Assembly (NCBI GenBank): GCA_001179505.1
Contig: CDMY01000436.1
Coordinates: forward strand, 81,777 to 145,776
DNA length: 64,000 bases
Origin: Vitrella brassicaformis
Lineage: Eukaryota; Sar; Vitrellaceae
Direction: 5' to 3'
The notes beneath the pieces are model-generated. The model worked only from the letters and a program-made list of their open reading frames with translations. It was not told the origin of the DNA and did not search any database. Shown here piece after piece: positions 14,060 through 24,193 of the stretch (position 1 is the stretch's first letter; every line of letters begins with the position of its first letter). The position numbers and the translations under genes are program-made.

Positions 14060-15458
14060 TGTTGTGTCAGGGAGGAGGCCGGCCACCTTCCCTTATTGTT
14101 GTTGCGGTGGCCCATCGCACCACAGAACAGCTGACATCGAGGTACATACTTGCCGCCAGCCACCCGCCTTCGTGGCCAGCAGGACTGCAGCAGACACAAC
14201 ACACATAACACACACACATCCATCCACACATGCGCACATGCATCGTCTGGCACTCGCACACACACGCGTAGTCAGACGTATGGGTCTGTGGGGGGGTCGT
14301 TCGGTGAGTGGTAATGATACTACGTACTATGTCGGCTTCCTTACACTGACGGTGAACGAGCAGCAGAGAAGGAGTCAGGATGTGCGCGAGAGCATTCATC
14401 GCATCTATGTATGTGGTTGGTCGGTCGGTCATTCGTGTGCGCACCTGGTCTGTATGTCGCGCAAGCAGAGGGCCGTGTCACATACATGTTTGTGTCGGGC
14501 TGCCTTGGGGTGGGGGGCGGTGGTGGCACTGCAGATTGCTGAAAGACGACAGGCGACAGACAGACAGACAGACCGACTGAATGTTTGTGGGGTGCGCCTC
14601 GAGTATGGCGTGGTCTATACTTTTTGTGGGGTGGGCCTCGACTGAGTTTGTGTGGTGTACACACCTTATCAGTATAGACCAAAACGAGGGGGCAGGGGGC
14701 GTGGCGGTGTGTTTGGTGGCTTGGCGGTGAATAGTTGGCTTCGTTGCGCAGTAACCATAACGGCTTAAGTGGCTTCGTTGTTTAGTCAGCCGGATAAGAA
14801 GTGAACAAGCGACACTCAGATGATCGCGTAGAGTGACGAGGGGTGGACTGACTGGCTGACATCTCACCTTGGATGAGTAGATTGCGGGCTCGGCGCACGT
14901 GTTCCGGATGACATTTATCCTGAATATGGTGGCTTCCTGACACACAGCACGCAGACACGCACAGATGTGCCCATCGGTCGGGTGCACAGACGTAGCAGAG
15001 CTGTGTCCGCACCTTATATATTCATAGATAGGGCTTGAAAACGAAGGGGCAAGGAAGAATGCTAGGGGGCAGCGATGTGCGCGTGTGTGCCTTCGTCAGG
15101 CATCAGCTGACAGTGGGTCTGCTGACATCTATCTCACCTTTTGATGAATGGAGTCGGCCCCTCAGCACGTGGGTAGAGGTGGGATTGCGCGTGACACCGA
15201 GAGACGCCTGCACATATATGTCAGCACCACCCACATCAAATCCCTCCATAAGATCGCTCTTCCCTTGCCAGGCCCTGATGCATTTACCAATCTGGGATCG
15301 GTGGAAGTGACGGCAAGGGGGTCTTGGATGGTCAATTGAGTCCCGCGCTCGACACCGTCATGACCACGAGTGACTTGGCCACCCGGCCCATCTCGCGATG
15401 CAGAGGCTGTCTTGACAAGCAGCTGGCAGGGCCGCCGACTTCGCTTCTTGTCGGCCAT
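14060..15458 (-). CDS. Possible spliced gene of unknown function
   Basis: A minus-strand ATG at 15458 opens MADKKRSRRPCQLLVKTASA and runs to DPRL before a GTAAAT donor. Following exons with good splice sites and matching phases encode ASLGVTRNPTSTHVLRG (about 15137-15210), SHHIQDKCHPEHVRRARNLL (about 14871-14940), then a proline-rich exon near 14475-14533. A last exon containing LLATKAGGWRQ lies near 14147-14185, and its end is not resolved. No family was recognised. Exon joining downstream of 14533 is a guess, and the gene could be a decayed relic like its neighbours. Confidence 0.35.
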
Positions 15459-15491
15459 CTCGCCACTCGCATCATCGCCACTTGGGAGTGT

Positions 15492-15648
15492 GGGATGGCA
15501 GCGGGGGCGGGTTTGGGGGGCGGGTCGTGTTGTGGCCTGGTGGTGGGTGCGTGCAGAGGGCCGGTGGGTGTCCTGACGCGCGGCTGCTTGTCATGGGCCT
15601 CGTGGTGGGTGTTGCTGCCGCTGAGCAGAGGCTGCTGGGGTGCAGCAG
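15492..15648. repeat. Duplicated block D, copy 2
   Basis: Second full copy of the 13228-13385 unit, placed just before block B copy 2. The word GGGCCGGTGGGTG lies inside it (about 15556) and again at the following junction. Confidence 0.75.
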
Positions 15649-15686
15649 GCTCCTCCAGCAGCCTGAGAGCCTCGAACAGCAACAGC

Positions 15687-16203
15687 AGGGCCGGTGGGTG
15701 GACCATTCTCCGAGAAGGCTCCCCTTGTGGCCGCTTTCAAATCAGATGGCCGATGATGCTGAGAAGAGAAGAAGGGACCCTCACATAATACAAAATGTAG
15801 GCAGCAATCTGAAGGGAAAAGCAGACATCTCCCCCTGGTCCTCGTCTGGCAGCTCCTCCTCGATAGCGGCGGTGGTGGGATGGGGGTGTCGATGCGTCCT
15901 GCCTCCTTTTGCAGCGCGGCAGTTGGTGGGAGGGGCGGCGAGGGAGCGGCGCTGCTAATGCGGATGACCGTCACGGGGCTGCTCGCTTGGCTCTCCTTGC
16001 CGTCGTCCGCATCCTCATCGCTCTTCTCTTATCAAGCCGCTGTTTTCCTTAGATTGCTGACCTCCATTGCATTGCGTGGCAATCAACAAGGGATGGGCCT
16101 TCGAATATGAAACGTAGACAGCGATCTGAGACAGAGCACGATCAAGCAAAGAAAGATGTGTCTCTCACTGGTCCTCACCTCCAGCAAGCCTTTTTGTGCA
16201 ATG
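15687..16203. repeat. Duplicated block B, copy 2
   Basis: Near-identical copy of 10808-11323. Here it joins directly to block C copy 2 (from 16224), whereas copy 1 of B lies on the other side of block C copy 1. The order of blocks has therefore been rearranged. Confidence 0.9.
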
Positions 16204-17080
16204 GTCTTGTGGTCGAATGGGATGAGGGCGCTGCGGGTCTTGGGGTCCACCGTGAGCATGTTGCCCAGGTCGATGGCCCTCACGCCGTTGTCTGCCGGGA
16301 AGGGGTGGAGCGGCCCATTGCCGAAGAACATGTGCCGGGGCAGCATGATGTTCCTGTAGAACCCATCCAGGAAAATCCGCCGCGTGACAGGGCTCCCTGG
16401 TGGGCCTGCGTGACCAGGAGAAGGGCCTTGGTGATGACCCTTAGGTCCCCGCGAAGCCGCTCCACCCCCTCCTCGAAGCTGCCGCTGCTGCGGAATCGCT
16501 CGGCCGCCTTGAGCAGGTTGAATGAGTCGGCGTCCGCCTCGCCGTCCCACCCAAACAGCTTATTCACCTCGATAAAGCTATCAGGGTCTGCAGCCAGTAT
16601 GGGTACACACACACACAGAGAGAACAATGACTGACAAGTCCGCAGTGAGTCTGTCTCTCATATGTCCAACTCACCCACTCACTGCTCTGATCCCTCATAT
16701 ACTGTATATAATCTCGACGACTCACCGAGGAAGGGCATCGCTATGCACAGCAACTTCTTCTTGGTGCCGTCGCTCTTGTGGTGGCTGGCTGGGCTGTGAG
16801 GGTGGGCGTCGGCTGTGAGCACCGGGAGGAATGGCGGCTGGCCGTCCATCTGCCGCATCTTGCCCTCCTCTATCTGCAGCCCTCGCACCTCATAGTCGTC
16901 GAAGGTGACGTCCTCCTCCGGCGACACGCGCTTGACGGCGGCCGTGACGGGCGCGTCGTTGGCCTTCCGTAGGGCGCCGAGGAGGACGGCCTCACCCTTG
17001 CCCTTGCCCGCTGTGCGCTCGCCGTTGGTGAGCTCTACGCAGTGGCCGTCCTTGAAGAGGATGCAGGCTGAGGCTGGCAT
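16180..17080 (-). pseudogene. Unknown gene, duplicated copy 2, truncated
   Basis: First ATG at 17080 (MPASACILFKDGHCVELTNG). The frame runs to AMPFLG near 16726 with a GTGAGT donor. The next exon starts near 16590 with DPDSFIEVNKLFGWDG and continues SGSFEEGVERLRGDLRVITK, then must change frame to reach RRIFLDGFYRNIMLPRHMFF and VDPKTRSALIPFDHKTIAQK. The frame conflict at TCACGCGGCGG is shared with copy 1, so it predates the duplication or hides a small intron. The C-terminal half present in copy 1 is replaced by block B. Confidence 0.45.
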
Positions 17081-17122
17081 GGCTGATGGTGCTCCTCGGC
17101 TGCTGCTGTTGCTGCTGCTCAA
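16224..17122. repeat. Duplicated block C, copy 2
   Basis: Second copy of 9809-10735, including coding and intron sequence. Confidence 0.8.
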
Positions 17123-17278
17123 CTGCTTGCAGCTTCCAACGAGTGTTTGCTGCTGAGGGGTGTGGGTAGCCGCCGTGGCTGCAGTTGATAGAGGTCCGTC
17201 GACACACGTTAGTATGCTGCTGCAGGTACATCTCTCCGCTCAGAGTCAAATCACCCACAAATATAAAATGTAAGCAGC

Positions 17279-17453
17279 GATCTGACACACACACATGAAG
17301 GAGATAATGCTGTCGATCAATTTCAGTGCCGCCTTGCTGCCTTTCGATCACCTTTGCTGCCGCCCTTCCCTCAAAGGTCTCAGCAGTGTTGGTGTGTTTG
17401 GAGGGGGAAGCCCTCCTTCGTCTCGCGCACAGCCGAAGGAGGGCTGCAGACAC

Positions 17454-17484
<31 letters not shown>

Positions 17485-18719
17485 GCAGCAGTGTGGATGG
17501 ATGGATGGATGGGTACACATGTGAGTGCGCCAAGCATGTACCTCTTTCTCGTCGTTCTCTTGTTGTTGTTGTTGTTGTCGTTGTCCGTCGATCCGCGGGG
17601 AGCATTGCCGCCGCCATTGGGTGCAGCAGCCGCAGCCTGCTGGTTGAGCCCCTGCATGTCAGACAACACCAACGGACGCACAGACAGACAGCCGAGAGAG
17701 ATATGTGATGTGGTGTGATGTGTGGAGATTCGGGTAGCTGTGTCTGTGTGTGTGCCGGGTGTTCACGTGTCCAGCCGAGTTGCCCTGGGCAGCACCGCCG
17801 CCGCCACCCGCAGAAGCAGCCGCCGCCTGGTTCAACGCCTGCATGTCAGATAACACCAACGGCCGGACAGACAGAGAGCCGAGAGAGATATGTGATGTGG
17901 TGTGATGTGTAGAGATTCAGGTAGCTGTGTCTGTGTGTGTGGCGGGTGTTCACGTGTCCAGCCGAGTTGGGTGCCCCCTGGTGGTGGTACATGCCGACAA
18001 CTGATGAAGGCACACACACGATGCATGTACGTGTGTGTCGTTCATCCATCATGGTGTGTGTGTTGTCGTTCCCATCTGCGCACCAGGCAGCCCTGGGGCC
18101 GGAATGAGGCTCCCCTGAACGCATCCATCCATCACACACACACACCCATCCATCCATCCATCTATCCATCCGGCAGTCAGTCTGTTTGGAGGTAGGTGGT
18201 GGGTGTGGGTATGTATGTGGGTGGGTGCGCGCTGCTGGCGCCGGCATACACTCATCCGTCCATCTATTACGTACGTCGGGGAGGTAGTACACGAAACGCG
18301 TCCGCTGCAACAACGCACACAACACACAACACACCAAACCACACCACACCACAACACAACACAACACAATGCGGTCATCCAGCCATACGTCGTGTGGGCA
18401 TGTGTGTGCGGGGTGTGTGTGGCTTTACATTGCTATTGAAATCCGGGAATGTCTGACACGTCAGGTAAAGAGGAAACCAGGCAGAGAACAATCGTCCAAC
18501 GCAATGGACCCCTTTCTCTCCATCCCCTTCCCCCCACCTGCAGACATACATACTGGCCGATGAAACTTGAGTAGGGGGTGTTGTAGTAGGCCGTCTGCCA
18601 TGCATGGCATGCATGGATACAATCCATGTGAGCTCTTTGGCGGATGGATGGACGGATTGATGGATGGATGGATGGATAGATGCGGACGCCCACCTACCAC
18701 GTGTCCCTGTTCAAAACGG

Positions 18720-18751
<32 letters not shown>

Positions 18752-20028
18752 ACAGAGATCCATGACACCACATGCGCACTGCAACGGCTCTCCGCTGGCT
18801 GGTCGGTGCGACGTGTGGTCTTACGTCCTCCTTGAGGATCTGCATCGTCGCCATATCAGGCCGGTCCTGCAGGGGCGACACAAAGACCGAGATCTCATGG
18901 TGACATTGCCGCACCAAGATGGAGCTCCTCACCACAGGTCTCAACACGCGCAAATCTACCACAGCATACTGCACCATGCAACCAACGGACACATGACATC
19001 GACATCGCCCGCACCGACAGAGATCTGTCTGAGATCTCTCTCTTGCGCCCATCTGCCCGCTTTCGTGGCCTGCCTACCTTGCGCAGCCCGTGCGGTATGA
19101 AGTGTCTATTGACGTAGTAGCCGGGCACACAGCCGGCGGGGGGAGAAGGCCCGCCAACGCCGCCCGGACCGCCGCCCGAAGGACCGGGCCCGCCGTGCCC
19201 GCCGCCGCCTTGCTGCATCATCTCAAGATCTTCAGCCACTGAACAAACGCTAAGAGGCAGCTGCCAATCTAGCCGCCTTCCGCTAAGAAACCAAACCAAC
19301 CGGCCCGCTCGCCTCCGTGGGGAGGGGTAGGGGTAGCCGCCGCCGCCTTGCTGCACCATGATCTCAACCACGAAACAGATGTTAATGAGGCAGCTCAAAC
19401 GCCAGACACTTCAACCAGCCGCCTTCGCTATGAAAACCAATTCGTTGCTCCACAACTCCTGCATGCACACACAAACACCACACCAAAGCACACACATATG
19501 CACCTGTTTCTCTATCTGTCGGTCTGTGCGTCCATGCGAATGACCGAGCTCGAGGGCCTGACGGATGAGGGCCTGTTGGCAGGCAGACAGACAGGGAAGA
19601 AACAAAGCAAATGCATCCGTGTTTGTGTTCGTCCCCACCACAGACAGACAGACACCCATCTTTACACACACCCGGAAAGGTGTACGACTTACATACCTGG
19701 ATCTGGATGCAACGCGGGTCATTGTGACTGGGCAGGGGGGCACGCTTCGATGGCGCCACTCTGCACACACACACACGCGCACCAATGACACACAAACATG
19801 GATCGATGTGTGTATGGATGAGTGTCGCTTCCCTGCCTGCGGCCCGTCTATCAACTTCCTGATGCTGGCCCGCCAGCATGTCGTCCCTGATGCGCCGCAC
19901 CGCCAGCACCACCGGATGAGTGCACTGGGGGTCGTCGCCTGAATATATTCATCCATCCAGGCAATGGGCATCGCACCTGGGCAGTTGAGTCGCTCAACCA
20001 GCCAAGGAAGCGGAAGAAGGCGGAACAT
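17279..20028 (-). CDS. Possible many-exon gene of unknown function
   Basis: ATG at 20028 (MFRLLPLPWLVERLNC) lies 11 bases past a motif copy. Candidate exons with GT-AG borders encode DDPQCTHPVVLAVRRIRDDM (from 19938), VAPSKRAPLPSHNDPRCIQI, ALIRQALELGHSHG and, at about 18826-18971, YAVVDLRVLRPVVRSSILVR followed by HHEISVFVSPLQDRPDMATM. Further candidates encode TAYYNTPYSSFIGQYVC, TFPDFNSN, RTRFVYYLPD, VVGMYHHQGAPNSAGH and two Ala/Gly-rich exons (ALNQAAAASAGG, GLNQQAAAAAPNGG). Joins between several exons are not proven and the 3' end is unknown. No family was recognised. The exon text is convincing; the overall model is not. Confidence 0.4.
17653..17969. repeat. Tandem exon/intron duplication, period 187 bases
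   Basis: 17653-17782 and 17840-17969 match closely at a constant offset of 187. Each unit holds an acceptor, a short Ala/Gly-rich exon border and the intron start. The duplication would add one Ala/Gly-rich exon to the minus-strand gene. Confidence 0.85.
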
Positions 20029-20061
20029 ATTACTCCGGGATATAAAATGTAGACAACGATG

Positions 20062-20931
20062 AAGCCCTGATAGGAACGAACAGGAGACAGTCAGCCCCGT
20101 TCCCATTATTTTCCTTGCTCACCTTTCCTGCCGGCCCACAGCTTTGGAGGAGCAAAAAACAGCAGAGCCCCCTGCTCACTCAACTTTCCTGTATCAGCCA
20201 CGACACCGACAGAAAGAACGAGAGAAAAAGAATAGATCGCACGAATGCATTGCCTCTCTCTCTCTCTCTCTCTCCTCTACTGCTACCCAGTCGACTGGGT
20301 TCATCACCGATGACTGGCTGCTTCTTGCCTGCGCCAGCAACACACACACACACACACACACACATGGGTATTCGCATGTCCACCAGAAAGCCATGAGTGC
20401 TGTGCTGTGTCATGCTGGCTGACCTTATGGCGGTGGTAGTCCTGGTAGTCGTGTTTGCCTTCTAATGGGCTTTTCGTGCCTTCTAATGGGCTCTTCTTGC
20501 CTTCTGGTGGGCATTTCTCTGTCCTCCTTCTCCTCTCTCTCTCTCTCTCCCTCCCCCTGCCTTCGCCCTCCTCAGAACACAACGAGTCGACCTCCGTACT
20601 CAGACATGCAGCAGCACCCATCGACACACACGCGGCCGCCACCATACAAAAAATAGCACTCAGACATGCATCCGCCACCACACCAAACACACACATGCCA
20701 TGATACGAAAAATGGCACCACCACACTGAATGCAATGCACACATCAGCCGGACAGGGGCAGGCAGACAGGCAGACAGACAGGCAGTAGTGTACACTGTAC
20801 AGTAAGGCTTTAGGCTTTTTTTTGGTTTGGGCTTTTCTGTTGTTTTTGGTTTTTCTCCCCGCTGCCTCGTCCGCCCTCCGTTGGCGAAAAAGGAAAAAAG
20901 GCAGCCGCTCGCTCCCCCTCCTCCCCCCCCC
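20062..20931. other. Low-complexity stretch left of the gap
   Basis: No gene is supported. It contains CT and CA microsatellites, three imperfect copies of a CCTTCTAATGGGC unit (about 20457-20512) and a C-run at the gap edge. Confidence 0.6.
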
Positions 20932-21231
20932 NNNNNNNNNNNNNNNNNNNNNNNNNNNNNNNNNNNNNNNNNNNNNNNNNNNNNNNNNNNNNNNNNNNNN
21001 NNNNNNNNNNNNNNNNNNNNNNNNNNNNNNNNNNNNNNNNNNNNNNNNNNNNNNNNNNNNNNNNNNNNNNNNNNNNNNNNNNNNNNNNNNNNNNNNNNNN
21101 NNNNNNNNNNNNNNNNNNNNNNNNNNNNNNNNNNNNNNNNNNNNNNNNNNNNNNNNNNNNNNNNNNNNNNNNNNNNNNNNNNNNNNNNNNNNNNNNNNNN
21201 NNNNNNNNNNNNNNNNNNNNNNNNNNNNNNN
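20932..21231. other. Assembly gap (300 N)
   Basis: Exactly 300 N, probably a placeholder. The left flank resembles 12520-12610, so the missing sequence may be another copy of the duplicated blocks. Any reading frame drawn through it is meaningless. Confidence 0.99.
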
Positions 21232-21556
21232 GTACAGGGTGGTGTGTGGGTGGGTGGGTGGGTGGGTGGGTGCGGTTGATTGGTTGGTGTGCGTGTGTTG
21301 TGTGTGGCAGCTGTCTTCCCTCCCCCACCAGCCCTCTACACGGCCGCTATCATCCTATCGGTGTGGTTGTGTGTGTGTGTTGTGTGTGCGGCGACTCTCT
21401 TTCCCCTTCTTCTCACTCACAGGAGCGGCAGCATCCTTCTCTCGCTCAATCACGACAACAGCAGCTATCTCACTACACACGTGACTCACTGCCCTCCCCC
21501 CGGCTATCTACCTATCTCTCCCTCTTGCCTCCCTCTACCGACAACCAACAACTTAC

Positions 21557-21975
21557 TTAGGCAAGTAGGCCCTTGATGAAGGCCGCCGCCTGGTGGCCCG
21601 CCTCACATGCATATGCATAGCCCATCCGGGCCGCCCTCACGCCCCCCTGGCCATCTCTACACAACAGCACCCATCCTCCTCCTCGTCACGCCCCTCCCAA
21701 CTGACCAACCACGAGTTGCCCTGCCTCTGCCAGTACGCCACCTCCCACTTAGTCAGTTGGCTCACATAGAAGCCGTCGTCAGCCCCCATCCCTCCCATCT
21801 GTCCACACATGTGCACACACGAACAAACAAACAAGTGACCACACACTCACTCAGCGCCCGTCTCTCGTGTCTCGTGTGTGGTGCCCACCTGCAGCAGGGT
21901 TGGCCAGCTGTGGCTGATCAGGTTGTCTCCTCTCCAGCTGGTCCACAGATAGCGGCCGGCCTGCCTGCATCAGCT
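21557..21975 (-). CDS. 3' exons of an unrecognised gene
   Basis: Three exon-like segments on the minus strand: AGRPLSVDQLERRQPDQPQL (about 21888-21963), a segment containing DDGFYVSQLTKWEVAYWQRQ (from 21706) and a terminal exon 21557-21646 containing YACEAGHQAAAFIKGLLA then TAA. The last join is in phase; the first needs an internal AG acceptor. The 5' part was not found, and upstream DNA is a decayed tandem duplication. Function unknown. Confidence 0.4.
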
Positions 21976-23250
21976 ACGAGCAGGCCAGACAGAGAGACAA
22001 GAGAGAGAGACAGACAGACACACAGACACACAGACACACAGACAAAGAGAGAGTGGAAGTAATGTGAGGAACACAGTCGAAGACGTTACCCTCCCTCTCT
22101 CTTCTGTCTGTCTTTGCGTGCGTACCTGCGCCAAGGTAGGTAAGTCAGCTATTGTCCTAATACGGACCAACGACGAACGACAAACCAGCCAGCAAGCAGG
22201 GAAGGAAGACAGCCCGCCCGCCTGTCTGTCTGTCTGTCGGTCGGTCTGTCTGTCTACGGCCGCAAGCAGCAAACGACAAACAAAAGCCTCACAAACAACA
22301 AACTAACAAGAGCTAGCTAGCCAGCTACACACAAGCGTACACACACATACGTACATACGTCATACGTACACGCATAGATCCACACGTATGCTGTTAGTCT
22401 CTACTCTATACATTCTCTATTTTATGTTTATGCGATGCTATGTTATGCGATGCGATGCGATGCTATGCTATGCATCTGTCTGCCTGTCTGTGGAGGAGCG
22501 GAGGGAGGAGTTAGCTGGATTGATAATTTGATAATGAAGGGCGAATCAAGGAAGAAAAGGAGAGGGCCGTTGGTGTTTGTTGCTATGTTATCGTGGCGTC
22601 GATGCGCATCCACAAGTCGGGGCCGGGTTTCGTTACCATTTGTTTGAAGCGTAGAAGGCCATAAGGCGGGCGGACGATGAGGCGATGGGCGTCGATCGAG
22701 AGGGAGATGAGGAGGAAGAGAGCTTGGGCGCCTGCATCTACGAGCAGGCCAGACAGAGAGACAAGCAGAGACAGACAGACACACAAAGAGTGGATGACAA
22801 ATAAGATGTAACAAAGCCTCTCTCTCCTGTCTGTCTTTACGTGCGTACCTGCACGTCGGGTAAGCCGCCAAACCACGAACGAACGAGGGATGCAAATTTC
22901 TGTCTGTCTGTCTGTCTGTCTACGGCCGCAAGCATCGAACGACAAACAAAAGCCTCACAAACAACAAAGTAACAAGAGCTAGCTAGCTACACATACAGAC
23001 ACATCCACGTATGCTGTCCTTAGTACTATTCCATTTTGTATTGACTTTATGCGATGCGATGCGTGTGTGTGGAGGAGCTGAGGAGTCTGTTGGTGTGAAT
23101 CATTAAGGAGAAAGGGAGAGGGCCGTCGGTGTTTATTGGTATGTTGCCGTGGCGTCGACCATAAGTCGGGGCCGGGTTTCGTTACCATTTGTTTGAAGTG
23201 TAGAAAGGTCATGAGGCGGGCGGCCGATGAGGCGATGGGCGGACCGAAAG
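21972..23250. repeat. Degenerate tandem duplication
   Basis: Ordered blocks recur: CTACGAGCAGGCCAGACAGA at 21972 and 22738, TACGGCCGCAAGCA at 22253 and 22919, and AAGTCGGGGCCGGGTTTCGT at about 22615 and 23163. Offsets shrink from 766 to 548, so copies differ by indels. GCGATGCTATG microsatellites sit at about 22430-22470, with a shorter form at 23048. No intact gene is seen in either copy. Confidence 0.8.
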
Positions 23251-24193
23251 CTCGAGAGGCGATGGGGACTTTGGCGGTCGCGCCTTGTTGTCGACGGCGA
23301 ATGTGCTCAACTTTCCTCGTTTGTTTCGCTGACCGGCTTTCTGTTTCTTTTCTTGGAATGAAAAGAGTTGTGTGTGAAGCAGCAAAGGCAAAGTAAGTGC
23401 ACTCTCAACACCTCACTCTCAACACCTGATTCATTGAATAGTTAGAATACTTCATTCACCTGTTGAGGACTCCGTCAGAAAAAGAGACGGCCATCAGGAG
23501 AAAGAACCAATATTCCATCATCTGCACACGAGCATGCCAACAGGGCACAGTGAGACCACCACAGCAATGAAACGGACTCTGCAGTCATCCTTGAAAATCA
23601 TTCACACACCATACCGTCACCAGCCAACGCAAAGACAATGAGACGTCCACTCACCTGAGAGGATGTTTTGAAGACAAAGGAAGGCGTCGGCGCACTCAGT
23701 TGACGCCAGACAGGTGTCAGGGAGTCGCCAGCTGGTCAGCAGACGGCAGGTTGCCACCGGCGGAGGCCTCGCTCGTGGCACGGCGCAGAGGAAGGAAGGG
23801 TCAGTTTTCACCCGGACGAGTTGGGACGGGTAGAGGATGATGGGGCGGACCACACGAGCCAAAAAGCAGATGAAAACAAAAAGAAGCGGGGGATCTGTGG
23901 CCGAAAGAAGGCTGAGAAGCCGAGCGCGAACAAAAACTGTGAATTTCTTGTCGCGAATTTTTGAACTTTTCGTCCCGTCTCCAATTTTCGCCGAGGGAGA
24001 TCTGGTTGCGCCATCTGTTCGTGGAGAAAACAGAGGCTTGAGACGCCGGGGGCGACCAGTGGGCCAAACTAGCTCGCATCATTCGAAAAACTCCAAGAGT
24101 GCAGCTGCAGCCTTGGCACGGGAACAAACAGGTGGCTGAGCGCAGGATGGCTGAGCGCCACAATTAGTGCAGATTGCATGGACTTTGCTCACT
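23251..24193. other. Stretch without a supported gene
   Basis: A 120-codon minus-strand frame (23801-24163) lacks an ATG start, similarity and clean splice sites, so it is not called. No repeats or RNA genes are recognised. Confidence 0.5.

Larger units (their letters stand above)
8422..20061 (-). repeat. Nine dispersed copies of a 20-25-base motif
   Basis: Plus-strand consensus ATATAAAAYGTAGRCARCGA, usually followed by TCTGA. Copies: 8422-8445, 9168-9192, 10908-10931, 11225-11248, 13432-13456, 15788-15811, 16105-16128, 17261-17285 and 20040-20061. Read on the minus strand, eight of nine directly follow CAG after a TG- or pyrimidine-rich tract, which is how acceptor sites look in this genome; the 20040 copy does not. 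Copies 3/6 and 4/7 sit inside duplicated block B and copies 2/5 inside block A, but 8422, 17261 and 20040 have different flanks. I saw no copy elsewhere in the window. It may be a conserved exon start or leader on minus-strand transcripts, or a TATA-containing element on the plus strand. Confidence 0.8.

Noticed and set aside
20822-21484. Long frame across the N gap
   Set aside because: The N run is read as open sequence; the flanks are low complexity and have no coding character.
23801-24163. 120-codon minus-strand frame
   Set aside because: It starts at GTG, not ATG, has no recognisable motif or splice sites, and its composition matches flanking non-coding DNA.
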